A stretch of DNA of 64,000 bases, taken from Cinclus cinclus (taxonomy: Eukaryota; Chordata; Aves; Passeriformes; Cinclidae). This document shows positions 1 through 11,549 of the stretch, in pieces. Position 1 is the first letter of the stretch. The number at the start of each line of letters is the position of its first letter. Below the pieces are notes generated by a model. That model was not told the origin of the DNA. It searched no databases and saw nothing but the letters and a program-made list of their open reading frames with translations. A program made the position numbers and the translations under genes. Location: contig NC_085055.1 of assembly GCF_963662255.1 (NCBI RefSeq), positions 6,692,102 to 6,756,101 on the forward strand, given 5' to 3'.

Positions 1-2086
1 CCATGCAGCATTCTGCTCTCAAAAGCAAGAAAAAGGCCTCTAAATGATGGTGGTCAAGTAGGAGAGAAGGCAACAGTCTCAGGCATACCTGCACAGTCTT
101 GATCCTTCCAAAGCAATCCACCTGCACAGTCTTGTTCATGAGTATTAACAATAAATGTGTTTGCTGGCATGCTTTATTTACTATGCTAGTCCTGCATGGC
201 TCTATACACCATTTCTTGCTGAAACAGCAGATTTTGATTAAGAAATGAGGAACTTTCAGAACTGCACAATGCTCATCATATGAGAGTGAGGTGAATTTCA
301 CCTTCCCCTTCAATAACCACAGCTCCATGCTGTGACCACAGTACTTCACTTTGTCCTAGCGCTCTCAATAGCCAAAAGCACCCAGGAATGCTGGTTAGTG
401 ACTCAGCAGTGGCTGCAGGAGTGAGAAAGGGTCCCTGCTTATTTCAGGTTGGTGACCAGCACATTAGGAACCAGCAAGTAAAAATACAATGACCATTACA
501 ATCACTGACACTTAAAAGTGCCTTCTAGTTTGCCAGGAACAGGGGGGGCTGAGATGAATTACCTTGATGGCTTGATAATGGTAGGATACTGTGAAAATAC
601 TAAGTTTCCACAATGCCTGTGTTGCAAGAAAGCTTTTGTACAAAGCATGACCACAGCTTCAGGGAAATGGGAGAGGATGGAAGGGAAAACAAGCTGAAAG
701 AAACTAACTGGTTACAAGGAAAGCACTAAAAAACGAGATGTCCTGTGTCAGGGCAGCAGTGAGGGGCTTGTCTCACTTGTAAAAATTACTTCCATACCCT
801 TTTCTCTCTGGATCTGTCTCTATTGCCTGTTTGCCCATTTTATGCCAGCACTGTCTTCTAATGCATACTTACACATTTGTCAAAGGTTCTGTGCAAAGGG
901 AAAACGAACAAAAGCTGCACTTCTAGATGTGCCAGCATAACACTGCAAGTGACACTGGCCAGCAGCGGACAAGGAAAGCCAGTAGGATGTGGCATGGGAC
1001 TGAGGCCCTGCCCCAAGGGATGTTCCATCTGTACTAGGATAAGGTTTACTTTAAATAAGATAAATAGAAGGATTGTAAAAGCACACAGAAAGCTGGTTTG
1101 CTCTAATGTGTGCTAGTTTATTGCCCAGACATATTGCCCATCCATCCTATACAGAGTCCTTCCATCAGCTCTGCTTTTGCCACAGCCCTCATTGCAGGAG
1201 CTGTGTGACTTAGGAAGGGTTCAGCCCTTAGGATAAAAGGATGAGCCCACCATTAGCCTGAGGAGACAAAGGTGAGGTCTCCATGGTCACCAACTTTACC
1301 AATGCATGGACTGAGTTTCTCCTTTCCCTTTCTCATTTCCCCCAGCAGAGGAGCAGCACAGCTCTGTTTGGGCAGCAGGTGACATGTAGCCATCTCATCC
1401 TCTCTTTCAGAAGTTTGAGAACTTTCTCCTTGGGCAGAAACTAACTACAGTCTTAAACTGCTCAAGTGCCCCTTGTGAAGGGCTGGACTGCCATGGCTCT
1501 CCTCAGAACTTTCTTATCCTCTCCTAATTGCACCCCTTTGCTCAGACCTTCCCCTCCTAACCCCGTGTGAAAAAGAGCATCTCTCCAAGGAGGCACCAAA
1601 AACAGGCTGAGCTTCTGGGCTATATTAATAAGGAAATTAAGGCTAATTGAAGGAAGTATGGTTACCTCCATATATATCATTATACTAAATTGCGGCACTA
1701 TTTCTAGCATCCCTGTTTTCTCCAGAATGCTTAAATACCAAAGCAAGTTCAGGTTCGTAGGACTGGCAAAGGACTGCAAAGGACGAGTTGGTTTCTTGGC
1801 TTACAGAACAGCTAATGTCAGAGAAGTGACATAATTTGAATACAAAACTAGTTTTGTGAGGAAAAGAAGAAAATACCAGCTATAAAGAACTGTTTAATCA
1901 TTTAGAAAAAGCTGGAAGAAACAGCCATCTAGAAGCCAGCTGTATCCCAGTGAGCAGCAAGGGGAACTTCCAATGACTAACCATGTCAGCAGGGATGGCA
2001 AAGTTCTCCCTTCTTTGACCTGGTCTGGATCAGATGACTTGCCCGACTTGCAGAGAAGTCTTAACTGTTTTATATCAAGATCCTTA
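1..2086. other. Noncoding unique sequence with a short direct repeat
   Basis: No gene or known transposon is recognisable. The only structure I see is a 15-base direct repeat, ACCTGCACAGTCTTG, at 87-101 and 120-134, a period of 33 bases. Open frames such as 877-1116 (plus) and 1462-1779 (minus) are short, have no recognisable domain and lie in ordinary mixed-composition DNA, so I treat them as chance. Confidence 0.6.
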
Positions 2087-2087
2087 G

Positions 2088-2114
2088 ACACACACACACA
2101 CACACACACAAAAA
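2088..2114. repeat. (CA)n microsatellite
   Basis: About eleven CA dinucleotides end in a short A run. Tracts like this mutate in length by replication slippage. The open frames crossing it (1894-2109 minus, 1973-2164 plus) contain runs of alternating CV or HT residues and are products of the repeat, not genes. Confidence 0.95.
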
Positions 2115-2432
2115 GTGTTACTCAAAAAGAGTTTTCCCTTATAGTGGATAGGATTATTCAGTGACAAGGCTGTGATGGCTTCCATAAAGACATGCCTTCC
2201 ATGGGGCAGACTTGTTCACACAACTTTTCTAGGACCACTTGCCCCTGAAGATCCCAGAGCTGCCTTGGAGCAGTGGCAGCATGTGGGAGAAAAGAGTAGG
2301 CAGAGGAGCTGGGTTTGTAGCAGAGGCTCTGGAGGGGATGAGCAGAGAAAGGGGTACAGGGGTGCAGGGATTGCCAACAGGGAGCTTCTGGTTCAAGGAG
2401 AGAAGGAGGGATCACTGAGTAAAAGTTGGCTG
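2115..2432. other. Noncoding unique sequence between two simple repeats
   Basis: Mixed-composition DNA between the CA tract and the CCCTTT tract. I see no motif, transposon or plausible exon in it. Confidence 0.6.
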
Positions 2433-2486
2433 CCCTTTCCCTTTCCCTTTCCCTTTCCCTTTCCCTTTCCCTTTCCCTTTCCCTTC
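2433..2486 (-). repeat. (CCCTTT)n / (AAAGGG)n hexamer array
   Basis: Eight perfect CCCTTT units run from 2433 to 2480, followed by a truncated unit. The minus strand reads GGGAAAGGGAAA, which meets the G-quadruplex pattern of four or more G triplets with 3-nt loops. It differs from the vertebrate telomere unit TTAGGG, so it is not an interstitial telomere. Open frames crossing it encode alternating R/E or F/P residues, which is a repeat artefact. Confidence 0.95.
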
Positions 2487-2489
2487 CTT

Positions 2490-5400
2490 CTGGCAAAGTG
2501 AGTGATCAGAAGGATCCCCCACATATGATTTCTGGTGGTCTCTTTGGTCTAACAGATCTGGTGGGTCTGATATAGAAGGTAGGAATGGTCCTGAGATCCA
2601 GGAAAGTTGGGTCCATTCTGCTTTGACCCCATATCTTCTGGGACCCTGGGAAAACTCTGGGATACAGCCCTACAGCTTTGTGGGTGCTCCCTGGGAGCTG
2701 GCAGCACCTCTCTTCAGCCCCCTGTGCCCCTGTGCGCAGACCCCCCTGGGCAGGGCTGTCCCTGGAATCCACCTCTAGGTGCTGCTATACTACCAGCTAT
2801 GGATTTCCCGGCAGGAAAACCAGGAAAGGGATGGCAACAACAACTTCATGTTGCAGGAGGAAACTGCAGCAGTTCCGAATCACCAAAATGTGCCTTTTTT
2901 TAAAGCATCGTGTTAATTTTTTGTGTAAAGCAGCACACCGGACACAGCTATCCGTCCACATCCCCTGCAGGGATTTTGGCAGAGGGGACAAGGCTGAGCA
3001 TCACCTTCTGCATCATATTTTGACCGAGGGACAGCTCTAGTTCAGGTTTTCACACAAAGGAAAAGGAAAGTTAAACTGAACTAGTGGCACTGTCAGGATA
3101 GGAGTTAACCCTGCCAGGTCAAGAGCAAGGACACGAGTGGTTTGTCACAGACAGCAGTAATGCACATGGGGCTGATTCTGGAGAGTGAGGTTTAAGGCTT
3201 CAGGCATTAGCAAATTAGCATTTTGCCTAATTAGATATTGATCACTATCACAAAGCATGTCATGACCACTGTAAGCTTACCACAGTGTGATGGAAAATTA
3301 GAACATGTACCAGAAAGCACATTAATCCCTTTTCCTCCAGGAACTTTACTCAGACATTTAGCCAATCTGCAAGTCCTATCCTGCGGTTTCCTAAATGAGT
3401 GACAAATATTTCCTTGTTTCCCAAGGGCAGCCTCAGTTTTCCTCTTTACTGCCATACAATGATTTTCACCTTGCATTAAGGTAAGGTGTTGTCCTTCCTT
3501 TCCTGATGCCCCAAGGTACACAAATTTAAGGTGTTCCATACCCAGCTGATCCCATGCCAGCTATGACAATTGAGGAAGAGGATTTTGTCTCCCCACCATC
3601 CAGAGATGCTGTATTAACTGTTTTCCTGTGTGCGTCCCATGCTGTGCAGTACTTAGCAGGAGATCTTTGTGGCCAGATGAACCCTCAACCCATCCCACAA
3701 ATAGCATTACAACAGTGGATAACAGACCTGCCTGTCCCTGGGTAATGAGAACTCTCAAAGTTCACATTGCATACCTGATAGCACATGTAGACTTAAATAA
3801 GTGGTTTATTCCTATATATACTGCAGAGAGAAAGAAGTTTGCCCTGGTTAGGCTGGTCTGCAGTACCTTTCTGAAAATGTCCACAGGACATTGTATTTCC
3901 TTTGAGGGCGGGGATGGTGCATGGAGAACAGCTCTTTAGTTTTTCCATCTGGGAACTCTCCTTTCCACAAATGCATTGAATGCCTATATGTGATCTCTGG
4001 TGGTCTTTGCATGCTGAAGTGTGGGAGTTGTGTGATGCTGCTGATAGGATGGGAAGGTCTCAGGCATGCCATGAGAATTAGTTGGGTGGCAGAGAGCAGT
4101 GTTAGGGTGCAGTGATGGGAGCAAACAGAAGGTGCTCTTCTGGAGCAGAGTCCAACACAGGTGATCCTGAGACACAGGAGGCAATACCTCAGGGGAGGAA
4201 AAGCCTTGTTAACCTTGGGGTGTTCAGCTCTTGACACTTCAGCATATAGAAAATAGTGCCTGGCAGGAACCACAGATCCAGCTGCAGCAATGTCCAGGCA
4301 ATCCAGCAAGAATATTGATCTGTGGGTAAGAGGTCCTGGCCAGATACAGACAACAGCTCTGCATGGAGATGAACCAACAAAAGAATGGCCACTACTCACT
4401 GCCCTGCCATGTCAAACCATGCCCTAAATGAGAAATGGTGCTTGAGAAGCAACAGGGAGCCAAAGGCACCTTACAGCCTGTACCACAGGCTGTTCCACCT
4501 CCCTGACAAAGCTCTGGACAGCTTCCCTGCACCTGCTGGAGAAGCGAGATCTCTGTTTGTCCTTTCTCTGTAAGGAATGATAACGTGTGCTCCGAGTCAC
4601 TCATGAAGCTGTGATGGAAGGATGGGGGTACTCGAATTCTCTCTGGCACTGCTTGGGAGCTGGCACTGCTGCTCTCAGCCCCTGATGCTCCCACGATCCT
4701 CACACAGCAGCCCCAGCCTTCAGTGCTGAGCAGCTCCCCCACAAAGGTGAATTCTGCAGCACTTTCCCTGCAGCCTAATCCAGAGCCATGCTGCTACCCT
4801 GCCTTTGCCAGCTCCCTCATTCCTCTGCAGTTTCACACAGCCGATGGCAAACTTCTCCTCTGTGTGAACACACAGCCTGCAGGCAAAACTGTCAAAGCAA
4901 AGTGCAGCTTCCTGCAGCTAAGCAGGGAAAAGGCATCAGGGGAATCCAGACCTGATGCCAAAGGTCTTAATGCCTGCAGAGACATTAATGCCCCCCACAA
5001 TATTCTGCTGTCCCTAGATGGGCATTGCTGCCCTGACTGACCCAGCTGCTACCTCTGCCCAGGCATGAAGCCTCTCCTGATGAATACATAGACAGGATTT
5101 CCAGATATTAGGTTGTATAGAATCAATCTTGACTTCTCACCTATCAGCCAAATCCTCACACTTCCCCCTGTGTGCACACAGGCATACCACAGCTTCTTTG
5201 CATTCGGAACTGGAATGTTATTTCTAATTTTTACAGTATTTGTTGATAGTGCTGCAGGTGTTTGGGGTTTGAGTGAAGAGAAGGCAGTTCATGCATTTCA
5301 ATACTGGAGTAGGATGTGTCTGTGGGCATGTTCTGCATCTAAGGCAATGTTACTGATACCTGGGAGGTTCTTCCTGGAAAAGAATGGATACCAAGCCCTG

Positions 5401-7520
5401 TCTTCTTAAGCACTACAGGCATTATCTCTTGCCCTGTCTTGCAGTACCTCCTGTAATTAGTTTTTACATTAGAACTCAGAGTCCATTTTCTGTGTCAGAC
5501 AATGCCTCAGCAAATTTTGGCTAAAGATTGAGGATTGGTATCTGTGGGAATTGAGCCAGAATTTATAGCAGAAACACAGGTTCTATTTTTCACTGAATTA
5601 CATCTTAGCAAATGTCAGCGGGTGTGCTAATTACTTGCTGGATGAAATATACTTTTTTAATCATGTCATTTGTTTCAAAACACTGTTTCTGGTATTTTCT
5701 CCAAGTGTTATTTATTAATGACACCTCACAAGCTGAGAAACTGGGACTTTGCAGCCTTTAACAGGAATGAAGGGCTGTGTTTGGGGTTACTAACTCAGAC
5801 TCAACTGCAAGCTTCCCTAAAATACAGATACAATTATCTGCTTTTATTGCAGCAGATGCTCTTACAAGACTTCCTGTGATTCTGTGTTACTTGTGGCCAA
5901 CGATTGCCATGAGCTACACAGTGCAATCAGAGGAAGGGCTGTTGAACAAGCCCAGGCTGTTGAGCAAACTCAGCCTGTCCTCCTCGAGTGCTGGTGCCAT
6001 TCCACCACCTCATACTGATGACCTGGTGGGAATCCAGCAAGGCAGAACCTGCTCATAGCTGAGTGCAGCTTCCCTGTAGCTGGAAAACACTTTCAGTCAG
6101 AAGAACAATCACTGCTAAAAATGGATTCAGGTCAGCTTTTTCACTGCTTTCTCTCAGGCAGGACATTCAGTGATATGTCCTAGGCTGGGAGCACAGTTTG
6201 CCCAAGGTGGACAGGCAGATTCCCTTATCAGGAGTCTCCTCATGTCACACATGTCACAACTGTCTTTCTGGCCCTTCTATGTTCTGCATTCTTGTATCAG
6301 CTTTACTTTTTATTGAATTGATCCTTAAAGTCCTTCTCAGCATAAGAATCTAACAACTGCCACCATGACAGGGTGACATCTGTGTCCCTCTCAGCCAGAG
6401 GCAGCTGAACCCTGCTTTAATTTCTTCCTACTCCACTCTTTTCCCCTCTCTACAACTGAATGTAGGCTCATACAACACAGAGATTCAGTTCAGAAGAACT
6501 AAGGGTAAAAGATCAAATACATATCAGTAATTTTTACTGTAGGTGAGGCATATATTCATATGACAAATCACTCATTTTTGGACGACAGACTGAATTCAAC
6601 ATGGGGGAAAACCTTCCCTGTGGACATGTAAGAGGCTGGGGTATCCACCACAGACATTTTAGGCACTCAGAGGTTGTTAGGGTCTAGTATTAACTGTGCT
6701 TGTTGGCCCAGTCTCTGAACACTGATGTAAAACAGATGATGTGTCACCTCTCAGTCACAGATATTTTCTGTCAAATGCCTGAGATCCAAACATATGTAAT
6801 ATGGGGGCTGATTATGCTTCAGCATGTTTTCTAACAAATTATTTTTTAGAAATAAAGCACTAAACAAATGGGAATTATAATGAAACAAGACAACAATGAT
6901 AATGCATTGTATGTATCTGGAGTAATGATGGGGCTAGATCAGATAATGAAGGTGTAAAATGGATAAACATTGGCATCTCTAATACCCATAATAAATTCTA
7001 GAACATTGAAAAACTGCATGATATCAACAAATAAACAGTTCATAACACTAACAATAACAACCTCATAGAAAAAAATTATATTTAGAATGCTAGTCATTGA
7101 AGGAAAGTGTTCCAAAATGCAGAAACCACTACAGGACCACATAAAATGGATATTTGCAGCATGAAAAATAATCAGAACAATTCTCCTGCTATTCCTCAGT
7201 TTCTTGGCTTACACTGGTATCTCAAAGAGCACCTTTTGCTCTTTTGGTTTCGTCCTTGCACGTGCAATGTGGGTGACAACTGCTAAAGATAAGAGTGACA
7301 TTAATTCCTATGGCTTTGGCATTAGGAAATTCTCTGCAGATCCCTCTGCCTGACAGGCAGGAAACTTTGTTATAACAAAACGTGTTATGCTGCTTAAAAG
7401 TCCCCATGTTTATAAGGATGAGGGGAAAGGAAAGGATATTCTGTGGCAGCGTCACAGGGGAGGATGTGGAGCACAGTGGATGCATTGCTGCTGCTTTGCC
7501 CACTTGGTCCTCTCTCACCC
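2490..7520. other. Noncoding sequence, nothing specific recognised
   Basis: About 5 kb without a recognisable gene, RNA or transposon. The largest open frame is 183 codons on the minus strand (3848-4399). It has no signal peptide, domain or repeated motif I recognise and no convincing splice sites. From about 6780 to 7110 the sequence becomes AT-rich with several ATTA/TAAT words, which may be regulatory or simply compositional. Confidence 0.5.
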
Positions 7521-7525
7521 AACCT

Positions 7526-7569
7526 GTGATGGAAGCAGCAGAGGTGGCAGGGTGATGGAAGCAGCAGAG
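7526..7569. repeat. 18-bp direct repeat, period 26
   Basis: GTGATGGAAGCAGCAGAG occurs at 7526-7543 and again, identical, at 7552-7569. The 8-base spacer is GTGGCAGG. This is a small local tandem duplication of about 26 bases. It inflates the overlapping minus-strand open frame 7222-7728, which otherwise has no recognisable content. Confidence 0.9.
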
Positions 7570-9074
7570 TGACAGGACAGCAAACTGCAGCACGGGTGCC
7601 TCGGGATGGCAGGGAAAGGCTCCGGGAGCTGCACCCACCCCTGCTGCAGCACCACTCAGATCACACTTCCAGCCCACTGGCTCAGAGGAAAGGGGTGGAT
7701 AGATCTTTCTGAACCATCCCATCCTCACCTCAGAGTTCGCTGTTTGGTCAAAATTAAACCAACAAATCTACTGAGGTCCAACAGCCCCAAATCTAACAAT
7801 ATATTGTAATAAGCTGTACCAGCTCTGCAGGGCCCCTCCGGATGTCACCGGGGATAAAGAGCAAAGGAGTGAAACCAGATTTCTGTCAGCATTAGCAGAC
7901 TAATAACAATGCCTCACAGAAGGCAGGGCTGTCTCCTTCTGAGCTTCCTCATCATTTTGCATCAAGGGAGCCGAGGCACAGCAGTGATGTTGGTGAGTGA
8001 TTCCTTTAACCATAGGATCATCCTCCAGGAACAGCTGCCCCTGCAAGAGGGCTGCCCGGCTTAATGCCCTGAAACCATCCCCAGCCCCATGGAGGTTTCA
8101 TCAGCCCACTCCTCCTGAAAGAGCAGCCAGAGCACACCCTGCTGTCACGTCGGGCTTAGCTTCACAGCAGATGTGCTACGTTTGCAAGTGATAGCCATTC
8201 CTGTCATATACTGAAATTAATTTCTCAGAAAAAAATCTGCTTTACTGGGAATGAAAATGAGCAGCAGACCCATCGACACAAGCACAAGTGTGTGGCCAGC
8301 AGGACAGCAACAACATTTGTGATTAAGCAGCCTTTCCCATTGCTCCCCTCCTCCACATATGATAATTTAGTTATGGTGCCATTTTTCCAAGACAACTAAG
8401 TGCACATATTTTTTTTCTTTTTAGTTGACTGCTGCAGAGTGGCTACACTTGAGAAAATTAGTTTTTATCATTTTAATAATCTAATTTTCATAAACCTTTT
8501 AACGTAAAAACAAAAACTTCTTAATGCAACGCAAGATAATTAATATTGAAAATAGACTCTGCAGGGGAACTGTAGTACCTGCTGCCTTGCACTAGGCTCC
8601 CAGAATAATGAATTAGCCAGAAACTTTAAGTAAGTATGTAAGAACAATATAAGCAGTACCAGCACAAACACCATTTTCACTTGATTTAGACAGATCACAT
8701 CAAGAAGCTACTTAATAGGGTGATAGCCTGACTTTGAGAATAACTTCACCAGTGACCCTGCTGGAAATGTAGTGACTCTTAAAAAACAAAATCATTCATA
8801 TTCAGAATTCCCACTCTGGAGGTGACAGCAAAAAATGTAATTACTTACATGGTCTGAAGAAGAGAATTTGAGAATTTGCCTTTTCCCTTACCCCACCAAG
8901 CCTTAATGGACTGAGAGAAGGGTTTGCAGCTGGAACACAGAATGGGCCACACCACCTCGGCTCTGCTCTCCACCCATAGGACAACAATTGTCCAGTTTGG
9001 ACCAGGATGAGGTTCTCTGCTGCCCTAAGGGTATGGTAAAGGTGGATATTCCTTTTCCTGGCAAATAGCAAGTT
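7570..9074. other. Noncoding sequence with an AT-rich block
   Basis: No gene recognised. The stretch 8380-8560 is markedly AT-rich and holds several TAAT/ATTA words, for example around TTTTAATAATCTAATTTTC. That composition is typical of homeodomain-bound conserved noncoding DNA but also arises by chance. The rest is mixed-composition DNA. Confidence 0.5.
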
Positions 9075-9133
9075 CGTTTGTGTTTGTTTTTCTTTTTTTT
9101 TTCTTTTTTTTTCTTTTTTTCTTTTTTTTTTTT
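9075..9133. repeat. T-rich low-complexity tract
   Basis: About 59 bases are almost wholly T with occasional C and G interruptions, such as T9CT8CT7C. Seen from the minus strand it is an A-rich tail-like tract, but no retrocopy or SINE body is recognisable beside it on that strand. The minus-strand open frame 8903-9277 contains a polylysine run that comes from this tract. Confidence 0.9.
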
Positions 9134-9271
9134 AAGAGTGTGAGGAGAGATAGCAACTAATCCTTTCTGCTGAACACATCTACCCCGAAGCAATGTCACA
9201 TAATTCATTAATGCTGAGAACCAGGCACTGCCAGGAGAGACTGAAAGGGCCCTTAAATGCCAAAATAATGT

Positions 9272-9352
9272 GTGCACTTACAGAGTACTTAACACCTTCA
9301 AAGTACTATATAAATATTAATTAATTATTTAAGGAAATAATTATTTAAGGAA
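9272..9352 (+). repeat. Possible ancient amniote repeat remnant with local duplication
   Basis: The text around CTTCAAAGTACTATATAAAT followed by ATTAATTAATTA resembles the 'cactttacaaatattaattaatt' segment shared by old amniote L2/MIR-type repeats. That resemblance is from memory and weak. Directly seen is the 15-base direct repeat TAATTATTTAAGGAA at 9322-9336 and 9338-9352, period 16. Confidence 0.35.
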
Positions 9353-10455
9353 CTAATTACTGACAGCAAGAAGTTTACTGCTTTTTCTGAGCATCAGGTG
9401 TATGCCAGGGATCCTTTGAAGGACCCTGATGAATTTACTGGGGCTGCAACTTGCTCTGGGGGGGTTAATGGCTGATGTTTTGGAGGATGGGAGGATGGGA
9501 GCATCCATGGGAGGATGCTCAGCTTAAGAGGATCCAGTGGCAGTGGTCCCGGACCTGCACCCATAATTCACAAGGGATCATTTCCAGAAACAAACCCTTC
9601 AATCTCTCTGGCAGCCAGGATGCACAATCTGCATGATTAATAAGTGTGCACAAAAAGTTTTTTATCTGCCACAGTTACAGTCACTTCATGAGGGACTGCT
9701 CAAAGATGTGAGGTTAAAATCCTGTGCTGGAATAAGAAACAGTGGGAGGGGAATCAAACAAGAATACAGATTAATTTAAAGTTCATCAGGGAATGATAAG
9801 GATAGGAAAAAAATCAGAGTGAATTAATGCTGTCAAAGGGTTTAAATGGAATGTGAAAGATTCTTTTTATATGAGTATCAGGGGAAGACAAGCACAAATC
9901 CTAGACAGACGATATGTCCATTAATTAGTAAACTAAGTTGGTATGAAAATAATAATGACTAGAATCTTTCTTTAATGAGACAGATAAAAGAAATGTGAAC
10001 AATTCAGAAATGAGGAAAAGCCAATAAAATACCTTTTCTTGGTGGCATATGAGAAAATACTTGAAGGAAAATGAGCTGATGCCTAAATCAGCTGATACAG
10101 ATCAGTCTATGTTATTGGGGGAAGAGGTGAAAATGCCATGCTGCTTGTGATTATTCCTCCTAATTAACAATCAGAAGACTGAGAATTGACTAAAGAAAAG
10201 GCAATATAGATGCTTATAATGAGAAATAAATTATCCCAAACACTATTTTCTAAATATCTACCTAATACACTTTCTAAACTAATCATCATTGCTCTGGAAG
10301 GCAGTGAAGGTGAGGAATAAAAAGGCAAGTGACACGATTAGTGGCCCATCAAATGTGACCTGCAGTGGTCCCCGGATGGCTGCAGTCTCTCCTGCAAGTG
10401 ACCACTGCTGCCAGCAGCTGATTGCCAAGTCTGTGATGGGAATGCAGGCTGCCAG
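9353..10455. other. Noncoding sequence before the minisatellite
   Basis: AT-leaning unique DNA without a recognisable gene. Near 9482-9515 there is a small imperfect reiteration of GAGGATGGGAGGATGGGAG, possibly a degenerate minisatellite of a few units. Nothing else stands out. Confidence 0.55.
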
Positions 10456-10467
10456 TGCCAGCTGGCA
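10456..10467. other. 12-bp perfect palindrome abutting the minisatellite
   Basis: TGCCAGCTGGCA is its own reverse complement and ends at the base immediately before the first GGG of the tandem array. It contains the E-box-like core CAGCTG. Whether it has any role, for example as a hairpin or a protein site at the repeat boundary, is unknown. A 12-base palindrome is expected in 64 kb many times by chance, so only its position is notable. Confidence 0.6.
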
Positions 10468-11137
10468 GGGAATGGGACTGGGAATGGGACAGGGAATGTG
10501 ATAGGGAATGGGACAGGGAATGGGACAGGGAGTGGGACAGGGAATGGGATAGGGAATGGGATAGGGAATTGGATAGGGAGTGGGACAGGGAATGGGACAG
10601 GGAATGGGACAGGGAATAGGATAGGGAGTGGGAAAGGGAATGGGACTGGGAAAGGGACAGAGAATGGGATAGGGAATGGGACAGGGAATGGGACAGGGAA
10701 TGGGACTGGGAGTGGGACAGGGAATGGGATAGGGAGTGGGATAGGGAATGGGACAGGGAATGGGACAGGGAATGGGACAGGGAGTGAGATAGGGAATGGA
10801 CTGGGAGTGGGACAGGGAATGGGATAGGGAGTGGGATAGGGAGTGGGACAGGGAATGAGACAGGGAATGGGATAGGGAATGGGTCAGGGAATGGGACAGG
10901 GAATGGGAGAGGGAGTGGGATAGGGAATAGGACAGGGAATGGGACAGGAAATGGGATAGGGAGTGGGATAGGGAGTGGGATAGGGAATGGGACAGGGAAT
11001 GGGATAGGGAGTGGGAAAGGGAATGGGATAGGGAGTACGATAGGGATTGGGACAGGGAATGGGATAGGGAGTGGGATAGGGTATGGGACAGGGTGTGGGA
11101 TAGGGAGTGGGATAGGGAGTGGGACAGGGAATGGGAT
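10468..11137. repeat. G-rich minisatellite, 12-bp unit GGGAATGGGACA, about 56 copies
   Basis: A 670-bp array of units fitting GGGA(A/G)TGGGA(C/T)A. Each 12-mer is two hexamers that keep strict alternation: a first half ending in T (AAT or AGT) and a second half ending in A (ACA or ATA). The plus strand therefore has about 110 G triplets separated by 3-nt loops, an almost unbroken potential G-quadruplex. The complement is pure C-triplet DNA. One unit near 10795-10805 is shortened to GGGAATGGACT, and this one-base loss makes the long minus-strand frame (10349-11173, 274 codons) switch from Pro-Ile/Pro-Leu to Ser-His/Ser-Leu repeats. These frames stay open only because 12 is a multiple of 3 and the unit lacks stops. 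I do not consider them genes. Confidence 0.97.
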
Positions 11138-11549
11138 GCTCTGCAGGTGGTGCAGAGGCAGAAATGCCAGCACTCTGGGCTCTCTCGCGTGGCCTCACCA
11201 CAATAAAAGGGCTTTTACTTTCAGCAGTTGGAGGGACCACAACCCCTGGCTGCAGCCCTCCAAGAGGGAACCTGTACCCCAGGTTCCTGTACAGGATCCC
11301 AACGTCTTGGGACAGAAATCTCAAGTCCTTATTTTCACCTGGGCTTATGTTGGTACAATAATGACAGAACTGCCAGTTAGCTGAGCCCACAGGGTAGAAT
11401 TAGCATAATAGTGCCCCCCAAATAGCTGTTTTTAGAGGTGATGACACATCCAGGTACCTCAGAGACTACTCTGGTCATGGGTTTTTGGCACCTGAGAGCT
11501 GGGCCCAGCAGCACAAAGCCTCCAGCAGTGCTGGTCTAGCAAGAATAAA
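11138..11549. other. Noncoding sequence between the minisatellite and a LINE remnant
   Basis: Mixed-composition DNA. The two overlapping plus-strand open frames (11119-11361 and 11136-11384) start inside or at the edge of the G-rich array and have no recognisable domain. I see no transposon in it, although the LINE that follows could extend further left in a form too decayed to recognise. Confidence 0.5.

Noticed and set aside
2433..2486. Interstitial telomere repeat
   Set aside because: The unit is AAAGGG, not TTAGGG, with no TTAGGG copies in or beside it.
3848..4399. 183-codon minus-strand open frame
   Set aside because: No recognisable domain, signal peptide or splice context, and overlapping plus-strand and minus-strand frames of similar character. 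A chance frame of this length is plausible in 64 kb.
10468..11137. CRISPR-like or centromeric satellite array
   Set aside because: There are no spacers between repeats, the unit is 12 bp, and the array is only 670 bp, so it is a minisatellite.
10349..11173. 274-codon minus-strand open frame of Pro-Ile-Pro-Leu and Ser-His-Ser-Leu repeats, the longest in the window
   Set aside because: It is simply the translation of the 12-bp minisatellite, whose unit is a multiple of three and lacks stops. It switches repeat phase where one unit loses a base, and the plus strand is equally open.
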